Assembly (NCBI GenBank): GCA_014799465.1
Contig: JAAVHZ010000048.1
Span: 1 to 64,000, forward strand
Reading direction: 5' to 3'
DNA: 64,000 bases
DNA from: Lachnospiraceae bacterium
GTDB lineage: Bacteria > Bacillota > Clostridia > Lachnospirales > Lachnospiraceae
Shown here: positions 33,656-42,948 of the stretch, one piece after another
Layout of the letters: each line of letters begins with the position of its first letter
Numbering within the stretch: the stretch's first letter is position 1
Notes under the pieces: model-generated
What the model saw: only the letters and a program-made list of their open reading frames with translations
What the model was told of the DNA's origin: nothing
Databases searched by the model: none
Program-made: the position numbers and the translations under genes

Positions 33656-34801
33656 ATGGAAAGGGATATTTTGTATTCAGTAAAGACGCCTTGTTATGTT
33701 ATAGATGAGAAAAAACTTATAAGTAATCTTGAACGTCTTAAGTATGTTAAAGATAATGCTGGATGTCATATACTGCTTGCACAGAAAGCATTTTCCATGT
33801 ATTCTCTTTATCCGGTAATAGGAAAATATCTGTCAGGAACGGCAGCCAGCGGATTGTATGAAGCAAGGCTTGGAAAAGAGGAAATGGAAAACGGACAGGT
33901 TCATGTGTTTTCTCCTGCATATAAAAATGAAGATATAAAAGAATTGGTTAAATATGCAGACCATATTATATTTAATTCTTTTAATCAATGGGAGAAATTT
34001 AAAGAAGAAGTAAAGTCATCAGGCAGAGAGATAAGTTGTGGTTTAAGAATCAATCCGGGATATTCAGAAGTACAGACTGAGATATATAATCCATGTTCAG
34101 AACAGTCAAGACTTGGTATCAGATATGAGGAAATGGAAGGAAAGAATTTGGATGGAATAGAAGGACTGCACTTCCATGCATTGTGTGAACAAGGTGAAGA
34201 TGTATTAGAAAGAACATTAAGCCATGCCGAGAAAAAGTTCGGCAGATATTTCAGTCAGATGAAATGGGTAAATTTTGGCGGAGGTCATCATATTACAAAA
34301 GATGATTATGATGTTGAAGCATTAATAAGGTGTATAAATTGTTTTAAAGAAAAATATGATGTACAGGTATATCTGGAGCCGGGTGAAGCAATAGCATTAA
34401 ATGCAGGAAGTCTGATTACAGAGGTTATAGATATTAATTCACCACAGGGTGGCATTTCGAATGTAATTCTTGATACATCTGCTGCATGTCATATGCCTGA
34501 TGTGCTGGAGATGCCTTACAGACCTAATGTAGTATCGGCAGGAGAAAGCGGAGAAAAGCCATATACATTCAGACTTGGAGGACCTACATGCCTTGCGGGA
34601 GACGTGATTGGTGAGTATTCCTTTGATGAACCCTTAAAATGCGGCGACAGGCTGGAGTTCCTTGATATGGCAATATATACGATGGTTAAGAATAATACAT
34701 TTAACGGTATGCCGCTTCCTTCTATAGTATTATTGACGAAGGAAGGGAATATTAAAATTATAAAAGAATTTGGATATGAAGATTTTAAAATGCGTGTCTA
34801 A
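33656..34801 (+). CDS. nspC: Carboxy(nor)spermidine decarboxylase
   Basis: This product of about 381 residues is a fold-type III PLP decarboxylase that converts carboxyspermidine to spermidine. The N-terminus TPCYVIDEKKL and LLAQKAFSMYS place the PLP Lys (AQKAF). GLRINPGYSE, GLHFHALCEQ, NFGGGHHIT and the YLEPGEAI phosphate-binding segment follow. The C-terminal CLAGDVIGEYSF block carries the catalytic Cys region. ATG 33656 lies behind GGAGG. It ends the polyamine cluster. Confidence 0.95.
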   Translation: MERDILYSVKTPCYVIDEKKLISNLERLKYVKDNAGCHILLAQKAFSMYSLYPVIGKYLSGTAASGLYEARLGKEEMENGQVHVFSPAYKNEDIKELVKYADHIIFNSFNQWEKFKEEVKSSGREISCGLRINPGYSEVQTEIYNPCSEQSRLGIRYEEMEGKNLDGIEGLHFHALCEQGEDVLERTLSHAEKKFGRYFSQMKWVNFGGGHHITKDDYDVEALIRCINCFKEKYDVQVYLEPGEAIALNAGSLITEVIDINSPQGGISNVILDTSAACHMPDVLEMPYRPNVVSAGESGEKPYTFRLGGPTCLAGDVIGEYSFDEPLKCGDRLEFLDMAIYTMVKNNTFNGMPLPSIVLLTKEGNIKIIKEFGYEDFKMRV

Positions 34802-34802
34802 T

Positions 34803-34818
34803 AGCGTGAGACGAAAAT
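34803..34818 (+). repeat. Possible remnant of the paired-hairpin repeat
   Basis: AGCGTGAGACGAAAAT, immediately after the nspC stop, matches the first bases of copies 1 and 3 of the repeat. The hairpin body is absent. It may be a solo end or a chance match. Confidence 0.5.
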
Positions 34819-34849
34819 ATAAAGTTATATTAGAAAGGATTTGAAGAAT

Positions 34850-35296
34850 ATGTCAAAGATAGAAGAAGTTAGAAGTGAAATGATAAAGGCAATGAAAGCG
34901 AAGGATAAGGAAAGAAAGGATAGTCTTTCTATGTTGTTGGCGGCTTTGAAAAATTTTGCTATTGATAAAAGGGATGAACTTACAGAGGACGAGGAAAATT
35001 CGGTTGTGTTAAAAGAGATTAAGCAGGTTAATGATTTGCTTGAACAGACTCCGGCTGACAGGACAGACATAATTGAACAGTGCAGATTCAGAATAAAGGT
35101 TTATGAAGAGTTTGCACCTAAGATGCTCAGTGAGGAAGAGATAAAAGATATAATAAATGAAGTAGTAAAAAGTCTTGGAATTGAAAAACCTACAGTTTCA
35201 GATAAAGGAAAGATAATGAAGGAGCTTATGCCGAAAGTAAAGGGAAAATCGGATGGAAAGTTAGTTAATCAGCTTGTAAGCGGAATGTTTTCATAG
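34850..35296 (+). CDS. GatB/YqeY domain protein
   Basis: This 148-residue protein is the free-standing YqeY family, related to the C-terminal tRNA-binding domain of GatB. It begins SKIEEVRSEMIKAMKAKDKERKDSLSML and contains YEEFAPKMLSEEEI and GKIMKELMPKVKGKSDGKLVNQLV, both characteristic. The ATG at 34850 is preferred over a TTG at 34841. Exact function is unknown; a link to tRNA-dependent amidation is inferred from the domain. Confidence 0.93.
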   Translation: MSKIEEVRSEMIKAMKAKDKERKDSLSMLLAALKNFAIDKRDELTEDEENSVVLKEIKQVNDLLEQTPADRTDIIEQCRFRIKVYEEFAPKMLSEEEIKDIINEVVKSLGIEKPTVSDKGKIMKELMPKVKGKSDGKLVNQLVSGMFS

Positions 35297-35327
35297 AATG
35301 TGGTAATCTGGTGGGAAGGAGGAAATT

Positions 35328-36245
35328 ATGTCTTTAGAAGTTAAAAATATTGTAAAAAAATATGGTGATAAAACAGTTGTAGATAATTTGAGCTTTAAGA
35401 TGGAGAATCCGGGAGTGTATGCACTTCTGGGAACAAATGGAGCAGGAAAAACTACTACTATCAGAATACTTTTGGGAATGCTGGATTATGAAAGTGGGGA
35501 AGTACTTTGGAATAATAAAAGGCTTAGCACATTTGATGTAAATGTGGGGTATCTTGCGGAGGAAAGAGGATTATATCCCAGATATACATTGATGGATCAG
35601 CTTTTATATTTTGCAAAGCTGAAGAAGGTTCCCGTTTCAGAAGCAAAAAAAAGAATAAAATACTGGTCTGAAAGACTTGAAGTTGATAAATACGTTTACA
35701 AATCAGGGAAGAAAAGCAGCAGGGCAGACCAGCTGTCTAAAGGTAACCAGCAAAAAATCCAGCTTATGGCAGCACTTATATCCGAACCTGAACTTCTTGT
35801 GTTAGATGAACCTCTTAGTGGACTTGACCCTGTAAATTCAGACCTTTTTAAGGAGATAATAAAGGAAGAGATTGCAAAGGAAAAATATATTATAATGTCC
35901 AGTCATCAGATGGCTACTATTGAAGAATTTTGCAGCGATATAGCCATACTGGATAAAGGGAATGTAGTTCTTCAGGGAGATTTAAATGAGATAAAGAAGA
36001 GCTATGGAAGGATAAATCTGTTTCTTAAATGTGATAATGATATAAGTAAATACATAGATAAATTTGACTTTGAAGATGTATACTTTACACCGGAAGGATA
36101 TCATATAAAGGTTAAAAATGATACTCAGGCTTTGGATATATTAAAACTGCTTACAGAAAATAATATTGATATTGTGCATTTTGAAAGAAGAGAGCCTTCA
36201 CTTCATGAAATATTTGTGGAAAAGGTGGGGCATGCCGATGAATAG
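35328..36245 (+). CDS. ABC-2 exporter ATP-binding protein (NatA type)
   Basis: This 305-residue ATPase has Walker A GTNGAGKTTTIRIL near residue 36, signature LSKGNQQKIQLMAAL, and Walker B LLVLDEPLSGLDPVN. SSHQMATIEEFCSD carries the switch His. The C-terminal ~80 residues are the extra domain seen in NatA/YhaQ-like proteins. Two permease genes follow with overlap or near-contact, so it powers a two-permease exporter. Substrate is unknown: sodium, peptide or drug export are all possible. Confidence 0.94.
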   Translation: MSLEVKNIVKKYGDKTVVDNLSFKMENPGVYALLGTNGAGKTTTIRILLGMLDYESGEVLWNNKRLSTFDVNVGYLAEERGLYPRYTLMDQLLYFAKLKKVPVSEAKKRIKYWSERLEVDKYVYKSGKKSSRADQLSKGNQQKIQLMAALISEPELLVLDEPLSGLDPVNSDLFKEIIKEEIAKEKYIIMSSHQMATIEEFCSDIAILDKGNVVLQGDLNEIKKSYGRINLFLKCDNDISKYIDKFDFEDVYFTPEGYHIKVKNDTQALDILKLLTENNIDIVHFERREPSLHEIFVEKVGHADE

Positions 36246-37548
36246 AAACGAATATTCAGGTCTTACAAAAGTGTTTGAATTCTCGTTTATTCAAAATATT
36301 AAAAGTAAGATGAACATCATTGTAACATGTATATTATGTGTTATAGCACTTTTATCTGTGCCGGTTATGGGAGCAGTTACAGGGCATAATAAGAGTGAAG
36401 ATGGTAAGAAGTCAGAAATACAAAATGTTCTGGTATATGACGAGACTGGTCTTGGTTTTATAGATGGACTTAACAACATTGATTATAATAAGTATTCTTC
36501 AATAAAGTACAGTGAGGATAACAGAGCTGCTGACGAAGTTAAAAAGATAGAAGGAGAGAATGATGTTTATCTGAATATATCTTTTGATGAGGCTAAGGGA
36601 TTTTCGCTTTTTCTTATATATGATACTAAGGCTAAAGTAGATAAAAATGCTGCCGAAGAGTATATTAGATACCTTGAGGAAAATTTTAAGGAAATAGCCG
36701 CTGACATAACAGGTATAGATAATGATACATTGATTTTTCTAAAAAAAGAGGTAGAAACAGAAGTTCATGTTACGGGTGAGAAGTCTGATGGAAAAGATGG
36801 TATGATGTTTAGTAATTTTGTTATGGCATTAGCATTTATTGTCACATTTATATTTGCATTGTCAGGTGAAAGTATAGCAACATCAATAGCAACTGAGAAG
36901 TCTACAAGAGTAATAGAATATCTTATGGTAACTATCAAACCTATGGCACTCATTATTGGTAAAATATTGGCTTCATTGTCGGTTTTTCTGCTGCAGATAA
37001 TTTGTGTTTCGACATGCTTTGGAGTTTCACAGCTTGTATTTGGAAACAATAATACTGATAAAATTATTTCTGAGTATTTTGCATCAGAAATGATAAAGGG
37101 CATATCAGTTATAAATGTTTTATTTGCCATAATAATAGTTTTAGAAGGATTTTTACTTTTTGGATTGTTTGCAGGACTTGCAGGGGCGGCAGTAAGCAGA
37201 ATTGAAAATATTGGTGAGTCAATGAAAATATATTCCATTATGCTTATAGTCGGAGCTTATGCTGCCATGTTTACATCAATGGCGGGTAAAGAATATACAT
37301 TTTTATATCTGTTTCCTATAACATCGCCTTTTAGTACACCTGCATATCTACTTTTGGGAAGGGTAAGTGTAATAATAGCATTAATCTCAGTTATTATATT
37401 GGCATGTTGCATTTTTCTTATGTTTAAGTTTGTTGCTTCTGTCTATGAAAGTATGATATATTACAGTGGTAAGACATTAAGTATAAAAGATATAATCCTT
37501 CTTGCAGGAAAGAATTCTTCCCATGAAGTGAAAGGAGAAGAAAAGTAG
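36238..37548 (+). CDS. ABC-2 type exporter permease, first subunit (NatB-like)
   Basis: This product of about 436 residues has one N-terminal helix (MNIIVTCILCVIALLSVPVMGAV). An extracytoplasmic domain of ~160 residues and about five to six C-terminal helices follow (from FVMALAFIVTFIFALS). The EKSTRVIEYLMVTIKPMALIIGKIL segment is the conserved ABC-2 coupling region. The ATG at 36238 overlaps the ATPase gene by 8 bases; an ATG at 36232 is equally possible. It pairs with the next gene. Confidence 0.9.
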   Translation: MNRNEYSGLTKVFEFSFIQNIKSKMNIIVTCILCVIALLSVPVMGAVTGHNKSEDGKKSEIQNVLVYDETGLGFIDGLNNIDYNKYSSIKYSEDNRAADEVKKIEGENDVYLNISFDEAKGFSLFLIYDTKAKVDKNAAEEYIRYLEENFKEIAADITGIDNDTLIFLKKEVETEVHVTGEKSDGKDGMMFSNFVMALAFIVTFIFALSGESIATSIATEKSTRVIEYLMVTIKPMALIIGKILASLSVFLLQIICVSTCFGVSQLVFGNNNTDKIISEYFASEMIKGISVINVLFAIIIVLEGFLLFGLFAGLAGAAVSRIENIGESMKIYSIMLIVGAYAAMFTSMAGKEYTFLYLFPITSPFSTPAYLLLGRVSVIIALISVIILACCIFLMFKFVASVYESMIYYSGKTLSIKDIILLAGKNSSHEVKGEEK

Positions 37549-37549
37549 T

Positions 37550-38767
37550 ATGAAAAACAATATGTTAAAAGGATGGAATGATGTATTCAAATTTACATTT
37601 GTACAAAATATTAAAGAAAAACTTTTTATTATGTCTACCGTACTTATAGCAGTAATTTTATTTTGTGGTTTAATGGGAGTAAATGTATATCTGTGTTATT
37701 CTTCCACTAAAAAAGACGATACAGATAAAATTGATACAATATATTTTGTGAACAAAACTGAACTTGATGTAAATATAAGTGATTATGATAATATAGAAAT
37801 TATTAATGATGAAGATAAAAGTCCGGATAAAAAAAGCATGGTAATTATTTTAACAGAAGAAAAAGAAAAGTTTATTTTAAAATGCAATCTGGCTAAAGAG
37901 TCTGAAATATCAAAAAAAGGAGCCATGTCTTTTTTAGATGGATTTTCGACATTAATAGAGGTTTCAAAATACGATTATGCATCTTTAAATGATATTCAGA
38001 AACAGGTGATGTTCTGTAATGTAAGCGGTGATGCTGTAAAGGTTGGTGAAAAAGCTGAATCTGTTACACAGCAGATTATAGGCATATTGTTTCCGCTGTT
38101 CGTATGTATTATTTTGTTTGTAATGATAATGCTGTATGGAAGCAGTATAAGTAAAACAATGATTGCGGAAAAATCATCAAAACTATTGGAAACACTTCTT
38201 GTATCTGTAAGACCATATGCAGTTGTGGCAGGAAAGATACTGGCAATGTCTTCACTGGCCATATTACAGTTTACAATATGGATATTAAGTGCAATATTGG
38301 GATATGCATCAGGAAATTTAATAAATAATAGTATTAATCCATCGTATAAATCTGAGATACATAAACTTTTAAGCATAATTAAAAGCGGTAAAGATGCATT
38401 CGGTGCTGAAGAAATTATTATAGCAGCATTAGCATTATGTGTAGGATTTTTTATGTATTGTGTTATTGCAGGTGCAGTTTCGGCGGGAGTAAAAAAGGCA
38501 GAAGAGCTCTCAAGTGCCCTGACTCTGTTTCAGATTCCTGTATTTGCCGGATATTTTGCAGTATGCATGGTACCGGTCAGTGGTAATGAAATGGCTTTGG
38601 ATATAACAAGATATATACCGTTTTCAGCGGCATACAGAATATCAGCAGATGTGCTCATAGGAAATATGACAGCAGGTCAGGCAGCGATATCTACGATAAT
38701 TATGTTAGTAACATCTTTAATTTTGATTTTCATTACAGGTAAAATATACAAAAAGAAGTTATTCTGA
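37550..38767 (+). CDS. ABC-2 type exporter permease, second subunit
   Basis: The 405 residues have the same plan as the preceding permease: one N-terminal helix, an extracytoplasmic loop of ~130 residues, then multiple helices. EKSSKLLETLLVSVRPYAVVAGKILAM is the coupling segment, parallel to that of the first subunit, so the two genes look like an ancient duplication. It starts one base after the upstream stop. The two permeases probably form a heterodimer. Confidence 0.9.
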   Translation: MKNNMLKGWNDVFKFTFVQNIKEKLFIMSTVLIAVILFCGLMGVNVYLCYSSTKKDDTDKIDTIYFVNKTELDVNISDYDNIEIINDEDKSPDKKSMVIILTEEKEKFILKCNLAKESEISKKGAMSFLDGFSTLIEVSKYDYASLNDIQKQVMFCNVSGDAVKVGEKAESVTQQIIGILFPLFVCIILFVMIMLYGSSISKTMIAEKSSKLLETLLVSVRPYAVVAGKILAMSSLAILQFTIWILSAILGYASGNLINNSINPSYKSEIHKLLSIIKSGKDAFGAEEIIIAALALCVGFFMYCVIAGAVSAGVKKAEELSSALTLFQIPVFAGYFAVCMVPVSGNEMALDITRYIPFSAAYRISADVLIGNMTAGQAAISTIIMLVTSLILIFITGKIYKKKLF

Positions 38768-38786
38768 TATAGGATTGGAGATTATT

Positions 38787-39515
38787 ATGAAGGTTACATA
38801 TTGCGGTATTACGAATAAAGGTGACAGAATTAATAATGAGGATAGCATTGCTTCAGCAGAATGGAAGAAGGATTACTGCTTTGTACTGGCAGACGGTCTT
38901 GGCGGGCATGAAAAAGGCGAAGCCGCTTCAAAGCTTGTAACTGATACAGCTGTAGAATTGTTTAGAAAAGAGGGTTTTAATGAGTTTTATCTTAGAGAAG
39001 CCTTTGAAATCGGACAGGAGAGACTTTTGGCTCGTCAGATAGAGGAAAGAATGGAAGGAGATATGAAAACAACTCTTGTTATTCTGGGAATAAATGACAG
39101 AGAGGTTAATTGGGGGCATATTGGAGATTCAAGACTTTATCATTTTCATGGAAAACGTATTGTTAAGCATACATATGACCATAGTGTACCACAGATGCTG
39201 GTAAATATAGGTGAAATAGAGGAAAAGGATATACGGAATCATCCTGACAGGAGCAGAGTGCTTAAGGTTATGGGAATGGAATGGGAACATCCGTTTTATG
39301 AAATAGCAGAACCAATTCCTTCTTTACAAGGTCAGTCCTTTTTATTGTGCACAGACGGATTTTGGGAAAATATAGAGGATGAAGAGATGATTAATTGTCT
39401 GAAGAAAGCTAAAAGTGTATATGAATGGATTGAATATATGGAAGAAATTGTAGTAAGAAAGGGTGAAGATAAAGATATGGATAATTATTCGGCAATCGGT
39501 GTTTGGATAAGATAG
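38787..39515 (+). CDS. PP2C-family serine/threonine phosphatase
   Basis: This metal-dependent phosphatase of about 242 residues has the metal-binding motifs NKGDRINNEDS, VLADGLGGHEKGEAAS, WGHIGDSRLYHF and a C-terminal LLCTDGFWENI followed by DNYSAIGV. No membrane segment is present. ATG 38787 follows GGAG. It lies 105 bp upstream of a Ser/Thr kinase gene, the usual pairing of opposing enzymes. Confidence 0.95.
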   Translation: MKVTYCGITNKGDRINNEDSIASAEWKKDYCFVLADGLGGHEKGEAASKLVTDTAVELFRKEGFNEFYLREAFEIGQERLLARQIEERMEGDMKTTLVILGINDREVNWGHIGDSRLYHFHGKRIVKHTYDHSVPQMLVNIGEIEEKDIRNHPDRSRVLKVMGMEWEHPFYEIAEPIPSLQGQSFLLCTDGFWENIEDEEMINCLKKAKSVYEWIEYMEEIVVRKGEDKDMDNYSAIGVWIR

Positions 39516-39535
39516 ATAACACATAGATAAATACG

Positions 39536-39564
39536 TTGCACAAAATGAACATAAATGATATAAT
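39536..39564 (+). promoter_or_regulatory. Promoter for the kinase gene
   Basis: TTGCAC (39536-39541) and TATAAT (39559-39564) are 17 bases apart, with TGA directly before the -10 (extended -10). Transcription would start near 39571. Confidence 0.65.
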
Positions 39565-39619
39565 TATTTTCAGGAAATTAGTTCTTTTTACTAGATTTTA
39601 TTACAGGAGGAGTGATTAC

Positions 39620-41749
39620 ATGAGCACAATTGACCCTAAAAATTTATGTCCGGGATGTATGGCAGTATTGGATGAACCGGATTTACCATGTCCTTTATGT
39701 GGTTTTGATAAGAATACATATTCTCCGTCACCAAGAAGCTTACGCCCATTTACGATATTATCAGGAAAATATCTTGTGGGTAAAGTAATAGGTGAAGGCG
39801 GTTTTGGAATAACATATATAGGATTTAATCTGGATACAGAACTTCCGGTTGCCATTAAGGAGTATTTTCCGTCTGAGTTGGCTACAAGGGATATAGCAGC
39901 AGGAAATGCTTTAAGTATATTTGCAGGAGAGAGCCAACAGTTATACAAGGAAGGGCTTGAGAAATATCTTCGTGAAGCACGTAATCTTACGATGTTTTCG
40001 GATTTGCCGGGTATTGTGACTGTTAAAGACTTTTTTTATGAGAACGAAACAGCATATATTATCATGGAATATATTAATGGCATCACTCTTAAGCAGCATC
40101 TTATAAAAGTGGGCGGAAGAATGAGTCAGAGTGAAGTTATAAAGATGATGAAACCTGTATTGGAATCTATGATTAAAATACATGAAACCGGTATGATTCA
40201 CCGTGACATAAGTCCGGATAATATTATGATTACAAGAAATAATCAGATAAAACTTACTGATTTTGGAGCTGCAAGAGTATGTAATGGTGAAGATAACAAG
40301 AGTATAACGGTTGTTTTGAAAAGAGGATATGCTCCTGAAGAACAGTATCGTGTAAAAGGCTCACAGGGACCATGGACAGATGTATATGCATTATGTGCAA
40401 CTATGTACAGAATGATTACAGGAATAACTCCGCAAGAGGCGTTAGAGCGAATCATTGAGGATAGTGTGGAACCTTTATCTAAGTTTGATAAGGAAATTTG
40501 GCCTGAAATTGAATATGCCATAATGAAAGGTTTATCGTTAAGGGCTCCGGAAAGATTTCAGAATGTCGGAGAACTTGTTGATGCATTATATTATAGTGTT
40601 ATTGAGAAAGATGAGACCGGCAATACAAAGATTGTATCTACTAAAGATGATTCGGTGGCAGAGGTGTCACAGCCAGAGGTGTCACAACCACAAATGTCAC
40701 AACCACAGGAAGATAACGATGATGATTTTGTAATTAAGCCTATTGTAATAAATGTAGGAAGTTCATCTTCGAAGCCTGACACATCGGAATCAGAATCAGT
40801 TCAACAGAGTTCACCGGTTTCAAAACCAGAGTTGTCCTCGCAGCCGGAGGATGAACCACAGAGTATTTATCATCAGCCATTATATCAGTATATGGCATAT
40901 GAACAAACATCATCAAGTACAACTGAATCACCATCTTCGGGTTCAATAAATGAGTCACAAAAGGTACAAAAACCTTTAGCACAACCTATGCAGACACCGC
41001 CACAGCAGCCGGCATCACAGTATACGCAGACACCGCCACAGCAACCGGCATCACAGTATACGCAGACACCGCCACAGCAGCCGGCATCGCAGCCAGTGCA
41101 GACACCGCCACAGAAACCGGTATCGCAGCCAGTGCAGACACCGCCACAGAAACCGGTATCGCAGTCTGTGCAGACACCGCCACAGAAACCGGTATCGCAG
41201 CCAGTGCAGACACCGCGGCAACAGCCGGTATCGCGACCGGTGCAGACACCACCACAGCAATCAGTATCAAAACCTGCGTCAACTCAGCAGGCACCACCAC
41301 AGAAACCTGCAAGGAAAGCAGGAGGATTTTTCAAATCTACTTTCAAGAAGGTTGTAAAGCTTAAATTAGGTAAAGTAAGATTTGAAGATGATATAGTGGA
41401 ACTTAATGTTGAGCATAATGATGTGGGAAGCATTCAGGTACTTAGGGAGTGTGTACATCTGCAGAAACTTATTTTAAGTAACAATATGGTGGATGACCTT
41501 TCTCCATTAGTAGATTGTAGGAAATTAACATATCTGGCACTCAGAAATACAAGAGTAGATGATTTACGGCCATTATCGGGACTTACAAGTCTTACATATC
41601 TCGACTTGTGGGGAACACGTATACATTCTCTTGAACCATTATATTCAATTAAAGGGTTAAAATATCTTAATGTTAAGAATACGGAAATAACAAAGAGTCA
41701 GATTGATGATTTAAAAATAGTAATCCCTGAGTGTGAAATTGAAATTTAA
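39620..41749 (+). CDS. Zinc-ribbon Ser/Thr protein kinase with proline-rich linker and leucine-rich repeats
   Basis: The 709 residues comprise a zinc ribbon (C10, C13, C24, C27), a Ser/Thr kinase domain (~45-330), a low-complexity linker and C-terminal leucine-rich repeats (~600-705). In the kinase the glycine loop is GEGGFG 58-63, the Lys is K80, HRD is at 194-196 and the DFG Asp is 214, so it should be active. The linker has eight 12-residue units of type QTPPQQPASQYT. The repeats include LILSNNMVDDLSPL and LDLWGTRIHSLEPL. No membrane helix is visible. ATG 39620 has AGGAGG; an upstream in-frame ATG at 39536 lies in the promoter. Targets may be the products of the downstream genes; this is inference. 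Confidence 0.93.
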   Translation: MSTIDPKNLCPGCMAVLDEPDLPCPLCGFDKNTYSPSPRSLRPFTILSGKYLVGKVIGEGGFGITYIGFNLDTELPVAIKEYFPSELATRDIAAGNALSIFAGESQQLYKEGLEKYLREARNLTMFSDLPGIVTVKDFFYENETAYIIMEYINGITLKQHLIKVGGRMSQSEVIKMMKPVLESMIKIHETGMIHRDISPDNIMITRNNQIKLTDFGAARVCNGEDNKSITVVLKRGYAPEEQYRVKGSQGPWTDVYALCATMYRMITGITPQEALERIIEDSVEPLSKFDKEIWPEIEYAIMKGLSLRAPERFQNVGELVDALYYSVIEKDETGNTKIVSTKDDSVAEVSQPEVSQPQMSQPQEDNDDDFVIKPIVINVGSSSSKPDTSESESVQQSSPVSKPELSSQPEDEPQSIYHQPLYQYMAYEQTSSSTTESPSSGSINESQKVQKPLAQPMQTPPQQPASQYTQTPPQQPASQYTQTPPQQPASQPVQTPPQKPVSQPVQTPPQKPVSQSVQTPPQKPVSQPVQTPRQQPVSRPVQTPPQQSVSKPASTQQAPPQKPARKAGGFFKSTFKKVVKLKLGKVRFEDDIVELNVEHNDVGSIQVLRECVHLQKLILSNNMVDDLSPLVDCRKLTYLALRNTRVDDLRPLSGLTSLTYLDLWGTRIHSLEPLYSIKGLKYLNVKNTEITKSQIDDLKIVIPECEIEI
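40991..41278 (+). repeat. Eight 36-bp in-frame tandem repeats in the kinase gene
   Basis: The consensus unit is CAGACACCGCCACAGCAGCC followed by GGCATCACAGTATACG. There are eight copies from 40991; the last two have diverged. It encodes a Pro/Gln/Ser-rich linker between the kinase and leucine-rich domains and has higher GC than the flanks. Copy number could differ between strains. Confidence 0.95.
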
Positions 41750-41756
41750 TATTATA

Positions 41757-41790
41757 TTTACCGGAAGACAATTCTTCCGGTAAATTTTTA
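41757..41790 (+). terminator. Terminator after the kinase gene
   Basis: TTTACCGGAAGA pairs with TCTTCCGGTAAA across CAAT, followed by a T run. The stem is perfect. Confidence 0.92.
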
Positions 41791-41847
41791 TAAAGTATTT
41801 TAAATTGGCATTTATGGACAAAAGAAATAAGGGAGTAATTATAAGTT

Positions 41848-42948
41848 ATGTTTTTTAAGATGAAAATGTTATCGTTAAAAAAAGCATCTGTTAAAATTAT
41901 TATACTGATTATAGCAGGAGTAATGGGTATATTAATGTTTCAAAGAAGAACATTCGATTACTTTCTGGGACCAGAGAACATGACAGAAGCCTCTTTTGAA
42001 TATGAAGAAGGAAAGTATGTAAGATACAATTTGGATGATGTTATGGTAATGGACTGCTTTTTAGAGAGAAAAGACAGGAGTGTAAAGGGAAACATAATAA
42101 GCTATTACTACTACATATTGGGAATAAAAGATGCGGGCAGCGGTTCAGTCAGGTGCATTGTTGTAATGACGGATTCAGATAAAATGGACATATATAATGA
42201 TTATAACCGTTATTTGAAAAACAGGATAAAAGGTAAATTGTATGATTCTCCTGAGCCATATACAGATAAAGGAAAGCTTGCACCTATTAGTTCATTGGTG
42301 AATCGTAAATTTGTTGAATACTTAGATGAAAATTACGGTGTAAGTTATGGAGAAAGGGTATACTTAGAACCATATTGCATAATTCCATATAAGCCGGGAA
42401 TTATTGATATTTCAGTATGTTTAGTTTCAGGTTTATTTGTTATATCTGCTTTAGTGGAGTTTATTATTATCTGTTCAGGGTTAAAACAGAGAAAGATAAA
42501 AAAATTCTTTTTGCGGATGGGGCGTGCCGGGCTCATTGAGGGCGAAAATGATTATGAGTATTCAAGATTTTTCAGTAAGTCTATAAGAATTGGAGATATA
42601 TACACCTATCTTTTTCTAAATGAAGGTATAAAAATAATTGAAAACAAAAAAATTTTATGGGTATATGAGTGTACGGCAACAGGAGACTCAAACGGAGGAA
42701 TCAAATCTGATGCCGGTTATTCAGGAATACAGATATGGGACAGTGAGTTTAATTGTTATGAAATATTTTCTAATGATAAAAGATTGATAAACAGTATATT
42801 AGATTACATTGCAAAACAATTTTCATATATTATAGTCGGATATAATCAGATGTTAAGCAATTTATATTTTAATGATAACAGTGAGTTTAAAAATCTGGTT
42901 TATAATAAATATTCAGGGCAAAATGAACAGAACGGAGGAATTATATGA
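41848..42948 (+). CDS. Two-helix membrane protein, unknown function, linked to MoxR
   Basis: This 366-residue protein has one N-terminal helix (residues ~15-32), an extracytoplasmic domain of ~150 residues and a second helix (~190-214). A cytoplasmic domain follows, with WVYECTATG and GYSGIQIWDSEFNCYEIFS. I do not recognise the family with confidence. Its stop overlaps the moxR start (ATGA), so they are translationally coupled and likely act together. ATG 41848 has GGGAG 12 bases before it. A receptor or scaffold for the MoxR ATPase is a guess. Confidence 0.8.
   Translation: MFFKMKMLSLKKASVKIIILIIAGVMGILMFQRRTFDYFLGPENMTEASFEYEEGKYVRYNLDDVMVMDCFLERKDRSVKGNIISYYYYILGIKDAGSGSVRCIVVMTDSDKMDIYNDYNRYLKNRIKGKLYDSPEPYTDKGKLAPISSLVNRKFVEYLDENYGVSYGERVYLEPYCIIPYKPGIIDISVCLVSGLFVISALVEFIIICSGLKQRKIKKFFLRMGRAGLIEGENDYEYSRFFSKSIRIGDIYTYLFLNEGIKIIENKKILWVYECTATGDSNGGIKSDAGYSGIQIWDSEFNCYEIFSNDKRLINSILDYIAKQFSYIIVGYNQMLSNLYFNDNSEFKNLVYNKYSGQNEQNGGII

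Noticed and set aside
40991-41278. Possible CRISPR array because of regular ~36-bp units
   Set aside because: Units abut with no unique spacers, keep the reading frame and lie inside the kinase gene. No cas genes are present.
40986-41312. Minus-strand open frames of up to 108 codons opposite the kinase linker
   Set aside because: They are the antisense of the 36-bp repeats. The predicted protein is low-complexity Ala/Val/Ser, has no ribosome binding site, and the plus frame is clearly coding.
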